Shown here piece after piece: positions 38,709 through 50,469 of a DNA stretch of 64,000 nucleotides. The notes beneath the pieces are model-generated. The model was not told the DNA's origin. It saw only the letters and a list, made by a program, of their open reading frames with translations, and made no database searches. A program made the position numbers and the translations under genes. Source of the stretch: Sandaracinaceae bacterium (GTDB lineage Bacteria > Myxococcota_A > Polyangia > Polyangiales > Sandaracinaceae); contig JACKEC010000015.1 of the NCBI GenBank assembly GCA_020633195.1, positions 310,001-374,000 on the forward strand, given 5' to 3'. Position 1 is the first letter of the stretch. Every line of letters starts with the position of its first letter.

Positions 38709-39821
38709 TCAGTACACCGCCCCGCCGATCGTGACCTCGCCGGTCACCACGTCGTTCCCCGGCTCGTGCACCACGACGGGGCCGCCGCGGAGGGTGACCG
38801 CGATGCGGGTCGTCACCGCGAGCTGCATGGCCAGGCCCGCGGACCAGCCGAAGGCGTGGCGCTCGAGGAGGCCGCCGCCCATCGGGAGCTCCTGGGCGCG
38901 GTGGTTGTCGAAGGCCGACGCGTAGAGGCCGAGCGAGAAGAGCGAGACCTCTAGCGGGTACGCCTGGATCTCGCCGCCGTAGCGCAGGTTCAGCAGCAGG
39001 TTCCCCGCCTCGGCGCCGAACACGCCGGTGAAGGTCGCGAGGACGCCGAGCTGCTGGAGGAAGAAGCCGCCGATGCCGACGCGGAGCTCGGGCCAGAACG
39101 CGCCCTGCGCGGCGGTGCCGCTCGCGCCGAAGTCGAGGGCGACGGTGGGGCCCACGCGGTCGAGCGGGGCCTCCTCGAGGTGCTCGAAGATCGGCGCCTC
39201 GTCCTCGACGATCATCGCCTGCGAGGCGGCCCGGGCGTACTCGTCGGTGAGCATCCAGAGCGGCATCGCGATCCGAGACGTGGCGTAGTCGAGGTAGAGG
39301 GTCTGCCCGGGATCGACGCGCACCCAGCCGTCGAAGCGGCTGCCCTCGGTGGCCGCCAGCACGCTCAACAGGACGATGCCGCCGGTGAGGAGCACGGCCG
39401 CGCCGACCACGAGCAGCGCGATGCCCGCGCCCTCGCCCGAGACGTCGGGGCCGCTGCTCCGCTCGCTGCCGCGGCCCCCCTCGGCCGGGCCCGCGCTCCC
39501 GTCGTCCGAGCCGCTCGACGCTCCGCCGCTCGAGCCGCTCTCGAGAGAGCGCGCGGCCGCGGCGAAGTCGCGGTGCGCGTCGTGGATCGCGATCCCGAGC
39601 GCGGCGGCCTGCATCGGATCGATCTGCACCGCCCGGTAGCCGGAGCCGGGGCGCCCGCCGAACGTCGCTTGCACCACGCGGACGCGATCCCCTCGCGCGG
39701 CGGGCGGCGTGTTGGCGAGCCGGATGAGCTCGTCGTGAGGCACGAAGTAGCCCGACGACAGGCAGCCGCTCGACGCGGTCGCCGCGAGCACCAGCAACAG
39801 AACGCACGGCGCGGTTCGCAT
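38709..39821 (-). CDS. lipoprotein with membrane helix and beta-rich C-terminal domain
   Basis: 370 residues from ATG 39821, chosen because the signal MRTAPCVLLLVLAATASSGC begins there; an earlier ATG (39983) would give a charged leader that makes no sense. The lipobox is ATASSGC. A Ser/Gly-rich linker (about 120-160) is followed by a hydrophobic segment (IALLVVGAAVLLTGGIVLLSVLAA). The C-terminal 200 residues (VDPGQTLYLDYATSRI..., LLNLRYGGEIQAYPLEVSLFSLGLY) look like alternating beta strands, perhaps an outer-membrane beta-barrel. Function unknown. Confidence 0.7.
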   Translation of the reverse strand: MRTAPCVLLLVLAATASSGCLSSGYFVPHDELIRLANTPPAARGDRVRVVQATFGGRPGSGYRAVQIDPMQAAALGIAIHDAHRDFAAAARSLESGSSGGASSGSDDGSAGPAEGGRGSERSSGPDVSGEGAGIALLVVGAAVLLTGGIVLLSVLAATEGSRFDGWVRVDPGQTLYLDYATSRIAMPLWMLTDEYARAASQAMIVEDEAPIFEHLEEAPLDRVGPTVALDFGASGTAAQGAFWPELRVGIGGFFLQQLGVLATFTGVFGAEAGNLLLNLRYGGEIQAYPLEVSLFSLGLYASAFDNHRAQELPMGGGLLERHAFGWSAGLAMQLAVTTRIAVTLRGGPVVVHEPGNDVVTGEVTIGGAVY

Positions 39822-39860
39822 CGACGCCAACGTAGTACGGCGCTCGCGCCGACCCAAGCG

Positions 39861-39886
39861 AGCAGGCTGCTGAAGAGCAGCCTGCT
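39861..39886. repeat. 11-bp perfect palindrome AGCAGGCTGCT
   Basis: AGCAGGCTGCT-GAAG-AGCAGCCTGCT is a perfect stem with a GAAG loop, in the promoter region of the lipoprotein gene. There is no T-run. The same arm recurs at 40056-40066, where it overlaps the stop codon of the thioredoxin-like gene. Confidence 0.75.
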
Positions 39887-39962
39887 TCCGTGCCGCGCGC
39901 GCAGCGCGCATCTCCGTGCTCGGACCGTTCCCGTCAACCGTTCCCGCAGAAGGCGCGTGATC

Positions 39963-40066
39963 TCGGGCACGGGGAACGCGCACGGGTCACGGGCGGGCAC
40001 GGGCAAGGGCACGGGCACGGAGCAGGCTCCGAAACGGTCCCTTCGGGCCCATTTCAGCAGCCTGCT
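39963..40066. repeat. GGGCAC repeats and second AGCAGGCT palindrome
   Basis: GGGCAC-like hexamers occur at about 39963-40020, then AGCAGGCT (40021-40028), a GAAACGG segment, and the reverse complement of the arm, AGCAGCCTGCT (40056-40066). The 243-base gap between the two minus-strand genes holds no gene. Confidence 0.6.
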
Positions 40067-40559
40067 ACGGCTCGAGGATCGCGCGCAGGCGCGGCGCGAT
40101 CTCGTTCGGGCTCCCGGGGCCGTGGATCGATCCCTCGATGCGGCGATCGGTGCCGCGGCCGTCCGGGCCGGGGACGACGAAGAGCGGGATCATGCGGGAG
40201 CCGTAGCCGGCCGCGTCGAGCCGGGCGCCGTCGTAGTCGCGATCGAGCTCGAGGAGCGCGAGCCGCGGGAGCGCGTCGTCGAGCTCGCCCGCCTCGGCGG
40301 CGGCGTGGAAGTAGCGGCACGGCTCGCACCACGTCGCGCCGACGTAGACCAGCGGCACGCGGGACTCGGCGCGCGCCTCGTCCGCGAAGCGCTGCACCAG
40401 CGGCGGCAGCTCGCCCGTCTCGGGGGCCACGAACCGGATCTGGGGACCCGGGGACGGCCGCGGAGGCGGCGGGGACGCGGTGCACGCGCCCACGGAGAGC
40501 AACCAGAGCAGGAGCGCGGCGCCTCTCACCCGCGCCGGTCGCGTGTGGCCTCGAGTCAC
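40065..40559 (-). CDS. thioredoxin-like lipoprotein
   Basis: 164 residues from a GTG start. The signal ends at lipobox SVGAC26, followed by a Pro-rich linker and a thioredoxin fold with WCEPC (C78, C81) preceded by VPLVYVGATW. The cis-Pro equivalent is SRMIPLFVV. Membrane-anchored thioredoxin-like proteins in the periplasm reduce disulfides or transfer electrons; Cys-x-x-Cys here has Glu-Pro between, unlike the Gly-Pro of thioredoxin. The target is unknown. The stop codon lies inside the palindrome arm. Confidence 0.85.
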   Translation of the reverse strand: MTRGHTRPARVRGAALLLWLLSVGACTASPPPPRPSPGPQIRFVAPETGELPPLVQRFADEARAESRVPLVYVGATWCEPCRYFHAAAEAGELDDALPRLALLELDRDYDGARLDAAGYGSRMIPLFVVPGPDGRGTDRRIEGSIHGPGSPNEIAPRLRAILEP

Positions 40560-40635
40560 GGGGCGGCAGCGTAGCCCGGGGCCGACCCGTCGGCTCGCCG
40601 TCGCCGCCCCGCGCGCCCCCGGTGTAGCCTGAGGT

Positions 40636-41679
40636 GTGATCTACGCGTTCACGGCGGTGTCGGCCGTCGTCCCGTCGATGCTCCTGCTCTGGTTCTTCCA
40701 CTCGCGGGACACCTTCCGGGAGCCTGGGCGCGTGGTGTGGGCGACCTTCGGCTTCGGCGTCCTCGCGATCATCCCGGTGCTCGTCGTCGCCGCGCCGTTC
40801 GCGATCGCGCTCGACGCCGCGCACCTCCCGTATCCCCTCGTCGTCGGGCTCGTGAGCGCGTTCATCACGGCCGGCTTCCCCGAGGAGCTCTTCAAGTACT
40901 CCGTCCTCGTCCTCTACGCCGGGCGGCACCAGGAGTTCGACGAGCCGATGGACGGGATCGTCTACGGCGTCGCCGCGTCGCTCGGGTTCGCGACGCTCGA
41001 GAACATCCTCTACACGGCCCAGGGGGGGCTCGGCATCGCGCTGATGCGCGGGCTCACCGCGGTTCCGATGCACGCCGCGTGCGGCGCGATCATGGGCTGG
41101 TTCTACGGCCGCGCGCGGTTCTCGCCGCCGGGGCAGCGCCTCAAGCCCTACCTCCTCGGCTACCTCGTCCCGGTCGTCTTCCACGGGCTCTACGACGCCC
41201 CGCTCCTGACGCTTCAGGAGATCGTCGAGGGGCTCGGCGGCGCGGACCCCTCGGGCGATCAGGCGACCCTGATGTTCGGCCTCATGGCCGCGTCGTGCGT
41301 CGTCTTGCTCGTGCAGCTCGTCGCGGCGGTCGTCCTCGTGCAGCGCGCGCGCAAGGAGCAGCAGACCGCCGCCGTCGCGGCCGGCCAGGCGGTGCTGCAG
41401 CCCGCGCGCGAGCGCTCCCCCGTGCTCGGGTGGCTGGGGGTCCTGACCGGGGGCGGGCTCGCGAGCGTCGGCGGCCTGTTCCTGCTCGGCGCGCTCGCCG
41501 TCCTCGTCCTCCAGCCGCCGATGGATCCGGGGACGGACCCGATGGCCGCGGTCGGTGGCTTCGTCATCCTCGGCGCGCCGCCGCTGCTGGTCGGTCTCCT
41601 CGCCTTCGGGCTCGGCGTGCGCTCGCTCAACCGTCGCGGCGCGCCCGAGGTGGTGCTCGTCGGCGCGCCGCCCCGCTGA
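40636..41679 (+). CDS. PrsW-family intramembrane metalloprotease
   Basis: 347 residues, starting at GTG 40636. Helical membrane protein. Family motifs are PEELFK (E83, E84, K87), LEN (E122 in the fourth helix region), and conserved His in TAVPMHAACG (H146) and VVFHGLYDA (H183). PrsW-type enzymes cleave membrane-bound anti-sigma factors or other targets within the bilayer. The C-terminal third (about 220-347) adds four or so further hydrophobic segments, which is longer than usual. No anti-sigma factor gene is nearby. Confidence 0.87.
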   Translation: MIYAFTAVSAVVPSMLLLWFFHSRDTFREPGRVVWATFGFGVLAIIPVLVVAAPFAIALDAAHLPYPLVVGLVSAFITAGFPEELFKYSVLVLYAGRHQEFDEPMDGIVYGVAASLGFATLENILYTAQGGLGIALMRGLTAVPMHAACGAIMGWFYGRARFSPPGQRLKPYLLGYLVPVVFHGLYDAPLLTLQEIVEGLGGADPSGDQATLMFGLMAASCVVLLVQLVAAVVLVQRARKEQQTAAVAAGQAVLQPARERSPVLGWLGVLTGGGLASVGGLFLLGALAVLVLQPPMDPGTDPMAAVGGFVILGAPPLLVGLLAFGLGVRSLNRRGAPEVVLVGAPPR

Positions 41680-41727
41680 TCGTGGCGCCCTGATGACTCA
41701 GGATTGCGTCACGCAGCCATACCGTGA

Positions 41728-44202
<2,475 letters not shown>

Positions 44203-44264
44203 GAAGTCCAGAATCCTCAGTGGGGCGCTCCCCCCGCGATGGGCCCCGGTGATACCTTGCCGGG

Positions 44265-46274
44265 GTGTCACGACCGCTCGTATGGGGGCTCCTCGTCCTC
44301 GGGCTCGTGGGGTGCACCCGCGACGCGACGCAGCTGGTGGCGGTGATCGGCTCGGACCTGCCCGCCGACGACATCCGGACCGTGCGCATCCGGGTGTGGC
44401 CCATCGACGACGCCAACCCCACCGTCGAGGGGCGCGAGCCGACGGCGGAGCAGCGCTTCGAGGTCGGGCCGATGACCGACGGGGTGCGCGTCGGGCTGCC
44501 GTTCTCGTTCGGCGTCTTGCCGCCGCGGGGGACCGACGAGCCGCGCATCGAGATGCAGACCGACGCGCTCGACGCGATGAGCCAGGTGACCGTCTCGCGC
44601 TCGACCCGCGTCGGCTTCGTCCGCGAGCAGACCCTGCGGCTGCCCGTGTACCTCTCGGCGCTGTGCCGCGGGGTGATGTGCCCGCCCGGGCAGACGTGCA
44701 TCGAGGGGACGTGCTCGAGCAACGAGGTCGACGCGAGCTCGCTCGACCCGGTGACCGCCGGGGCGGAGCTGCTCGACGGCGGGTCGCCCCCGGACGTCGA
44801 CGCGGGGACGACCCCGATCCCCGACATGGTCGCGCCCACGTTCGCGATCGGGACCGGCACCACGCAGTCCTTCGGGGGCGCCTCCATCTCGTTCCTCGGC
44901 GACACCGGCGACCTCTTCCTCTACGGCAAGGGGCCCGACCCCATCGGGCCGATGGCCACGGGGGTCGCGGGCTTCGGGATGCTGGTCGCGCGCTACGGCC
45001 CCGACGGGACTCAGCGTTGGATCCGGCGCTGGGTGCTCCCCGACACGGCCACCGAGCTCGACCTCCAGGGGAACAGCGTCGCGGACTCCGTGCTCGCCGG
45101 CGATGTCATCTACGCTTGCGGGGTGCTCTCGAGCCTCGGCCTCACCGAGCGCGACGGCGCGACGCCGCTCCGCACCTTCGCGGCGACCGGCCGGACGATG
45201 GGCGACGACACCTGGCTCGCGCAGCTCGACGCGGCGACGGGCGCGATCCGCGCCGTCTCGATCATCGCCTTCGATCCGACGGTCACCGAGTCCGACGCGT
45301 GGTGCCGCGGGCTCCGCCTCACCTCGGCGGGCCTCGTGATCGCGATGCAGGTGGGCAACCCCGCGTTCGGGCCCATCGAGCCGACCGCGTTCCTGCTCGA
45401 CGGGGTCCCCATCCCGTCCTCGGGGCCGACCGGCGCGGCCGAGGGCGGCGTGCTGCTCGTCCAGCCGACGCCCACCGGCTTCAACGGCGTCTCCGCGCGT
45501 CACTTCCGGGGCACCCTGTCGGCGTTCGTGAGCGGCCCGGGTGAGACGTCGTGGATGACGCTGGAGGGGACCTCGAGCGACATCGGCGGCCTCCTCGCGT
45601 CGGAGCCGTCGCCGCCCGCCGGCGCGATCCAGTCCGTGCTCGCGGTCCAGATCGACGGGACCGGCGCGCCGATGGCGGTGCACCCGCTCGTGCACACCAA
45701 CGAGCAGTTCTCGCGGGCCGCGCTGGCCGAAGGGGGAGGGCGGCTCTTCGTCGCGTCGCTCGTCGAGGAGCGCACCACCGCCGAGCCGTCGTGGATCGAG
45801 GTGGTGGGGCGCGCCCGCGTCGAGGGCGTCGACACGCTCGCCGGCTATCGCTCCGCGCTCGCGTTCGTCGAGCTCGATCCGACGGACGGGGCGATGGTGC
45901 GCGCCTTCGACGCGCTCCCGATCGCGCCCGGCGCGACGCTCGCCATGGACGTCGACGACGGTGGGAACCTGTACATCGGCACCCGCTACAACGACGGCTC
46001 CGAGATCCCTCCGCTCGGGCTCTCCGCGGCGACGGTGCAGGGGCGCTCCGACGCCTACCTCGTGCGCTACGACGTGACCGACGCAGGGGTGACGCCGCGC
46101 TGGACCCTCGTCTTCAGCGACACGACCGGCGAGGCGACGTTCGGGGACGGCATCACCGGGCTCGAGGTGTCGAGCGGCGGTCGCCTGGCCATCGCCGGGA
46201 CCACCTCGATGGCCGGCCTCGACCTCGGCCTCGGCACGATGCCGAGCGGGCACTGGTACGCCCTGCTCCAGTAG
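44265..46274 (+). CDS. large lipoprotein, propeller-like
   Basis: 669 residues from GTG 44265, with a signal ending at LVLGLVGC. A short Cys motif (CRGVMCPPGQTCIEGTCSS) lies at about 145, followed by about 480 residues of beta-rich sequence in which units such as GNLYIGTRYNDG and LFVASLVEERTTAEP alternate with YGPDGTQRWIRRW, as in beta-propeller or quinoprotein-like repeats (SBBP-type). No enzyme motif is seen. It ends with a hydrophobic, unremarkable C-terminus. It is probably exported and anchored; function unknown. Confidence 0.75.
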   Translation: MSRPLVWGLLVLGLVGCTRDATQLVAVIGSDLPADDIRTVRIRVWPIDDANPTVEGREPTAEQRFEVGPMTDGVRVGLPFSFGVLPPRGTDEPRIEMQTDALDAMSQVTVSRSTRVGFVREQTLRLPVYLSALCRGVMCPPGQTCIEGTCSSNEVDASSLDPVTAGAELLDGGSPPDVDAGTTPIPDMVAPTFAIGTGTTQSFGGASISFLGDTGDLFLYGKGPDPIGPMATGVAGFGMLVARYGPDGTQRWIRRWVLPDTATELDLQGNSVADSVLAGDVIYACGVLSSLGLTERDGATPLRTFAATGRTMGDDTWLAQLDAATGAIRAVSIIAFDPTVTESDAWCRGLRLTSAGLVIAMQVGNPAFGPIEPTAFLLDGVPIPSSGPTGAAEGGVLLVQPTPTGFNGVSARHFRGTLSAFVSGPGETSWMTLEGTSSDIGGLLASEPSPPAGAIQSVLAVQIDGTGAPMAVHPLVHTNEQFSRAALAEGGGRLFVASLVEERTTAEPSWIEVVGRARVEGVDTLAGYRSALAFVELDPTDGAMVRAFDALPIAPGATLAMDVDDGGNLYIGTRYNDGSEIPPLGLSAATVQGRSDAYLVRYDVTDAGVTPRWTLVFSDTTGEATFGDGITGLEVSSGGRLAIAGTTSMAGLDLGLGTMPSGHWYALLQ

Positions 46275-46277
46275 CCG

Positions 46278-47201
46278 TCAGAACTCGATCAGGGGCTGCA
46301 CGACCACCTGCGCGGTCCCGCCGTACGGGTCCGCGACGGGGCCCTCGATCGTGAGCGCGAGCACGAGCACCACGACCCCGACGGCGAGCACGCCGCCGGC
46401 GATCCCCCAGAACAGCGGGCTCTCGAGGACCCCCGGCTCGTCGATGATGGGGACGAGCTGCGCGAACACGCGGATCGTCTCGCCCGGCTGCACCTGCACC
46501 TGTCGCTCGAAGGGCTCGTGCGCCTCCGCCACGACGCGCACCGCGTGCATCCCCGCCGCGAGCGTCAAGGTGGCTTGTGTCGTCCCGACGGGCTCGCCGT
46601 CGACCGAGAGCTCCGCGCCCTCGACGTCGGAGCCGAGCTCGAGCTCTCCGGGCAGCACGTCGAGGGTGACCGCCAGCGTGGTCGCGTCGCTCGGCAGCTC
46701 GTTCCGCGCCGGCGCGTGGCCGGGCGCGGTGATCTCGAGGACGTGGGCGCCCGGGTCGAGCACGATCGAGCGCCGAGGTCCGCTCCCCTCCGCGACGTCG
46801 CCGTCCACCGTGACCCGCGCGTCGTCGGGCGCCACCTCGAGCTCGAGCGTGCGCAGGCTCTGCGCGGCGACCTCGCGGAGCGCCTGAGCGTCGCGGAGCA
46901 TGCGCCGGTCCGGGCTGGCGGCGGTGAGCTCGACGTAGCGGTCGATGGTCGCGATGGCCTCGCGCGCCCGGCCGAGCCGGACGAGGACCGAGGCGATGTT
47001 GAACAAGGTGGGCGGCCGCTCGAACAGCTCGAAGGAGCGCTCGAAGTCCTCGAGGGCCTCCGCCCAGCGCTCGGCCGCCGCGTGCTGGCGCCCCTCTTCG
47101 AACGCGGCTCGAGCGCCCGCCGCGTCCTGCGCTCGCGCCGCGTTGGCCACGACGCTGGAGGCCGCCAGGGCCAGGGCCACCACGATCGCGCGTCTCACCA
47201 T
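46278..47201 (-). CDS. exported TPR and PEGA-domain protein with C-terminal membrane helix
   Basis: 307 residues from ATG 47201, seven bases inside the end of the kinase gene; a GTG at 47198 (GTGA) would also do. Signal peptide MVRRAIVVALALAASSVVANA. Residues about 30-115 form TPR repeats (ARAAFEEGRQHAAAERWAEALEDFERSFEL). Residues about 120-265 are one or two PEGA-type beta domains with LEVAPDDARVTVDGD and LELGSDVEGAELSVDGEPVG. A helix (ESPLFWGIAGGVLAVGVVVLVLAL) ends the protein. Kinase-linked PEGA proteins are common in myxobacteria, so cell-surface signalling is plausible. Confidence 0.85.
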   Translation of the reverse strand: MVRRAIVVALALAASSVVANAARAQDAAGARAAFEEGRQHAAAERWAEALEDFERSFELFERPPTLFNIASVLVRLGRAREAIATIDRYVELTAASPDRRMLRDAQALREVAAQSLRTLELEVAPDDARVTVDGDVAEGSGPRRSIVLDPGAHVLEITAPGHAPARNELPSDATTLAVTLDVLPGELELGSDVEGAELSVDGEPVGTTQATLTLAAGMHAVRVVAEAHEPFERQVQVQPGETIRVFAQLVPIIDEPGVLESPLFWGIAGGVLAVGVVVLVLALTIEGPVADPYGGTAQVVVQPLIEF

Positions 47202-48775
47202 CCGCTCAGCTCCGGGAGCGCGCCGGCGCGGCGCGGCTCGGTCGGTCGAGGCTCGCGCTCCGCCGGGGGATCGGGGGGCGTCGTCTCGGGGCGCGCCCGC
47301 GAACGGCGCGCGGTCGCGGGGGGCCGCGTGTCGGTCGGCTCGTGCGCGGTCGGCGTCGGCGCCTCCTCGACGACGGGCGCCTCGACGGCCGGCGGCTCGT
47401 CCGTCGGCGGGGCGAGCTCCGCGACGGGCTCGGGCTCGGTCTCGGTCTCGGCCTCGGGCTGGATCGCGGGCTCGAGGGCCGGCGCCGCGGTCGGTGTCGC
47501 GGCGGTCGGTGCTTCGTCGTCGAGGAGCGCCGCGACCCCGAGCCCACCCGCGACGAGCGCCAGGAGCGCCCCGGCGGCGAGCCCCGCGAGCAGGATCGGA
47601 GAGACCCCACCACGGCTCGTCGCGACCTCGGCCGAGTTCGCGTCGACTCGTGGCGCCTCGGCCAGGTTCGCGGCCTCGGGCGCCGCGGCCTCTCGCTTTC
47701 GCGGCTTCGCCACGATCGTCGACGCGTCCTCGGCGGTCACCGGCGGCGGGGTCGAGCGGGCCACGGTCGGCTCGAGCCCGAGCTCCGGCATGGACTCCCG
47801 AGGCGGGGGCGGGCGCGACGTGAGCGGCCGACCCTCGGGCGCGCGCGGATCGGGCGTCGCGATGCCCGCGCTCGCCGCCGCCGCGCGCAGCGCCTCGATC
47901 ATCGCGGACATCGACGCGTGCCGCTCTTCGATCGTCTTTCGCAGCGCGCCGTCGACGACCTCGACGATCGGCGCGGGGACGCCCTCGTAGATCCCGAGCG
48001 AGGGCGGGTCCTCCATCATCACCCGAGCCATCACCATGGACGGGGTGTCGGCCTCGTAGGGGAGCCGGCCGCTGAGGCACTCGAACAGGATCACGCCGAA
48101 CGCCCAGACGTCGGTCGCGGGGCCGATCTCGGCAGTCGCTCCGCGCGCCTGCTCCGGCGACATGTAGCTCGGCGTCCCCATCACGGCGCCCACGTGCGTC
48201 GCGAAGGTGCCTCCGTTCGCGCCCTCGCGGGGCATCACCTTGGCGATCCCGAAGTCGAGCACCTTGGGGACGGTCCGACCGAGCGCGTCCTTCGCGATGA
48301 AGATGTTGTCGGGCTTGAGGTCGCGGTGCACGACGCCGGCCTCGTGGGCCGCGCTCAGCGCGTCCATCACGGGGAGCAAGACTTCGAGCGCGCGCTCCGC
48401 GTCGAGGACCTCTCGGCGCTCGAGCAGCTCGCGCAGCGACTCGCCCTCGAGCAGCTCGAGGACCTGGAAGGCGATGCCGTCCGAGGTGACGCCGTAGTCG
48501 AGCACGTCGACCACGTGCGGATGACGCAGGCCGGCGGCCGCCTTCGCCTCGCGCACGAAGCGCCGGCTGATCCGCGGGTCGGCAGTCAGGTGGCGGCGGA
48601 GCACCTTGACCGCGACGGGGCGCTCCGTGGTGGCGTGGTGACCGCGGTAGACGACGCCCATCCCGCCTTCGCCGAGCTCGGCGGTGAGGGCGTAGCGGCC
48701 GTCGAGCACGCGACCGACCAGCTGCTCGTCCGCTGGACGCTCGCTCTCGCTGTTCCCCGTCGACTCGGCCCTCAC
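47195..48775 (-). CDS. Ser/Thr protein kinase with membrane helix
   Basis: 526 residues, starting at GTG 48775. The kinase domain (about 27-300) is intact: GEGGMG loop, VAVKVLRR, HRDLKPDN, DFG, PSYMSPEQ. A Pro-rich linker leads to a single transmembrane helix (SPILLAGLAAGALLALVAGGLGVAAL, about 375-400) and an acidic, Pro/Glu/Thr-rich extracytoplasmic tail. The next gene (PEGA protein) overlaps its end by seven bases, so the two are expressed together and could form a signalling pair. Confidence 0.92.
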   Translation of the reverse strand: MRAESTGNSESERPADEQLVGRVLDGRYALTAELGEGGMGVVYRGHHATTERPVAVKVLRRHLTADPRISRRFVREAKAAAGLRHPHVVDVLDYGVTSDGIAFQVLELLEGESLRELLERREVLDAERALEVLLPVMDALSAAHEAGVVHRDLKPDNIFIAKDALGRTVPKVLDFGIAKVMPREGANGGTFATHVGAVMGTPSYMSPEQARGATAEIGPATDVWAFGVILFECLSGRLPYEADTPSMVMARVMMEDPPSLGIYEGVPAPIVEVVDGALRKTIEERHASMSAMIEALRAAAASAGIATPDPRAPEGRPLTSRPPPPRESMPELGLEPTVARSTPPPVTAEDASTIVAKPRKREAAAPEAANLAEAPRVDANSAEVATSRGGVSPILLAGLAAGALLALVAGGLGVAALLDDEAPTAATPTAAPALEPAIQPEAETETEPEPVAELAPPTDEPPAVEAPVVEEAPTPTAHEPTDTRPPATARRSRARPETTPPDPPAEREPRPTEPRRAGALPELSGW

Positions 48776-48844
48776 GTCCCCGCGCTCACGGGCCCATGAT
48801 GCCCGTCCGGTGGGCAGCGGGTCCAGCGGCCTCGGCGGCGTCCG

Positions 48845-49345
48845 TCACATGCCTCGCGGGACGAGCTCGTCGACCGGCGCCGGCAACGGGCGCTCGCCCG
48901 GGGTGTGGAGCTCGACCTCTTCCCGATAGGTCCGCTGGACCGAGACCTCGGCGGTTCGAGACAGGAACCAGCGGCGCGCGATCAGCGTGGCGCGCACGTC
49001 GAAGCTGACCAGCCGCATCCGGAGCTGGCCGAGCGCGCCGATGCGCTCCTGCGCGAGGCGCCCGGTCGCGTCGAGCTGGCGATCCTCGGTGCGCGTCGCG
49101 TCCGAGCGCGTCACCTCGAGCGAGACGACCTCGAGGCCGAGGGACTCCGCCTCGGCTCGAGTCCGCGCGGTGAAGTCCTCCGTCGTCGGGATCCGCCCCC
49201 CGCGGTCGTACCCGATGCGGTCGACCGCGGGGCTGAAGTCGAGGAGCCGATCCTCCATCTCGTAGCGCGCGTACGTGTACGCGCCGCCGAGGCAGGCGGC
49301 GAGCAGCAGCCCGACGAGGACGGCGTTCCGCGCGCGCGTGTTCAT
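48845..49345 (-). CDS. small membrane-anchored protein
   Basis: 166 residues. An N-terminal segment (MNTRARNAVLVGLLLAACLGGAY) acts as a signal anchor, or as a lipoprotein signal if the Cys is used. The rest is soluble and Arg/Glu-rich (DFSPAVDRIGYDRGGRIPTTEDFTARTRAEAESLGLEV), with no recognised motif. It lies 69 bases upstream of the kinase gene start and 27 bases downstream of the peptidase-phosphatase gene, so it probably shares their operon. Confidence 0.65.
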   Translation of the reverse strand: MNTRARNAVLVGLLLAACLGGAYTYARYEMEDRLLDFSPAVDRIGYDRGGRIPTTEDFTARTRAEAESLGLEVVSLEVTRSDATRTEDRQLDATGRLAQERIGALGQLRMRLVSFDVRATLIARRWFLSRTAEVSVQRTYREEVELHTPGERPLPAPVDELVPRGM

Positions 49346-49371
49346 CGCCGGCCACGATACCGCAGCCGAGC

Positions 49372-50469
49372 TCAGGGCGGCGTGTAGGCGCCGACGAAGC
49401 GGCGGAGGTCGTGCAGGATCCCGTGCGCGCCCATCGTCTCCATCTCCGCGAGCGCGTCGGAGCTCGTCCAGCCCTGGTCGCGGATCCTGTAGATCGCGAT
49501 CATCGCCCCGGTCCGATCGACGCCGTGCAAGCAATGAACGTAGACGGGGTGGCTGGCCGGATCCTCGACGATCGAGAGGAAGCGCTCCACCTGACTCGGC
49601 TCCGGCGCGTCGGTCGACGCGAGCGGGATCCACTCGTAGCGCATGCCCGCCTCGCGCACGCGCTCGCCCTCCTCGTGCCCGTGGAAGTGCCGCAGGTTGA
49701 TGACCGTGCGCACCCCGCGCTCGCGGAGCCACGCGACGCCGTCTTCGTCGGGGGTGCCGCCGCGGAGCACGCCGGGGGCGACCTCGGCGGCGTAGGCGAC
49801 GCCCCGCGCGCCCTCGATCCGCCGCGCGAAGCGGGCGCGGAGCGCGTCGGAGATCTCCGCGACGCTCTCCTCCGGGCGCGGGCCCGAGTCGAACACGACC
49901 TCGCCGTATCGCGACATGTGCGTCGGGTGGATCACGCCGGCCGGCATCCAGCCGCGCTGCCGCGCGCGGTAGGCGTCGACGCACAGCTCGGTGCAGTAGT
50001 AGCGGCGGTCGGACGGCATCCCGATCGTGCCGAGCCAGTCGTAGCTCGAGCCGATGTGCGATCGCGCGCGCTCCACCGCGCTCGCCCCCTCGCGCGCCGT
50101 CCAGTCGCGCGGGCGCACGATCAAGAAGCGCCGCGCCTGCGCGAGCAGCTCGCGCAGCGGGGTGGCCTCGACGCCGGAGCCGTGCGCCTCGATGACCTCG
50201 TTCGTCGCCGCGTCGTAGACGGCCGCGTGGGTCAGGTCGGCGGCGCTCCCCGCGGCGACGACCTGATCGCCGAAGTGGGTCCCGCGGACCACGATCCAGT
50301 AGCCGGCACGCGCGCGCCGCCGCGTGACGTCCACCCACCGGTCGGTGAGCCGCGACGCCTCGAGCCCCACCGGCGCCAGCTCGGGGCGGCCGGCGTAGAC
50401 GGTGAGGAAGAGCGTGAGCCCGACCGAGGCCGCCGCGGCCAGGGCGATCCCGCGCCAGCGCTTCATCAT
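49372..50469 (-). CDS. fusion: NlpC/P60-like (YiiX/DUF830) hydrolase + dual-specificity phosphatase
   Basis: 365 residues from the ATG at 50469; an ATG at 50529 would leave only six bases to the divergent kinase start, so I prefer the downstream one. A signal anchor (IALAAAASVGLTLFLTVYA) is followed by a YiiX/NlpC-P60-like cysteine hydrolase domain (about 50-190) with GYWIVVRGTHFGDQV, LTHAAVYDAATNEVIEAHG and a Cys in YYCTELCVDAYRAR. A phosphatase domain (about 225-365) carries the tyrosine-phosphatase signature HCLHGVDRTG. That pairing of permuted-papain-fold and DSP-type domains in one exported protein is unusual; targets are unknown. Confidence 0.85.
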   Translation of the reverse strand: MMKRWRGIALAAAASVGLTLFLTVYAGRPELAPVGLEASRLTDRWVDVTRRRARAGYWIVVRGTHFGDQVVAAGSAADLTHAAVYDAATNEVIEAHGSGVEATPLRELLAQARRFLIVRPRDWTAREGASAVERARSHIGSSYDWLGTIGMPSDRRYYCTELCVDAYRARQRGWMPAGVIHPTHMSRYGEVVFDSGPRPEESVAEISDALRARFARRIEGARGVAYAAEVAPGVLRGGTPDEDGVAWLRERGVRTVINLRHFHGHEEGERVREAGMRYEWIPLASTDAPEPSQVERFLSIVEDPASHPVYVHCLHGVDRTGAMIAIYRIRDQGWTSSDALAEMETMGAHGILHDLRRFVGAYTPP

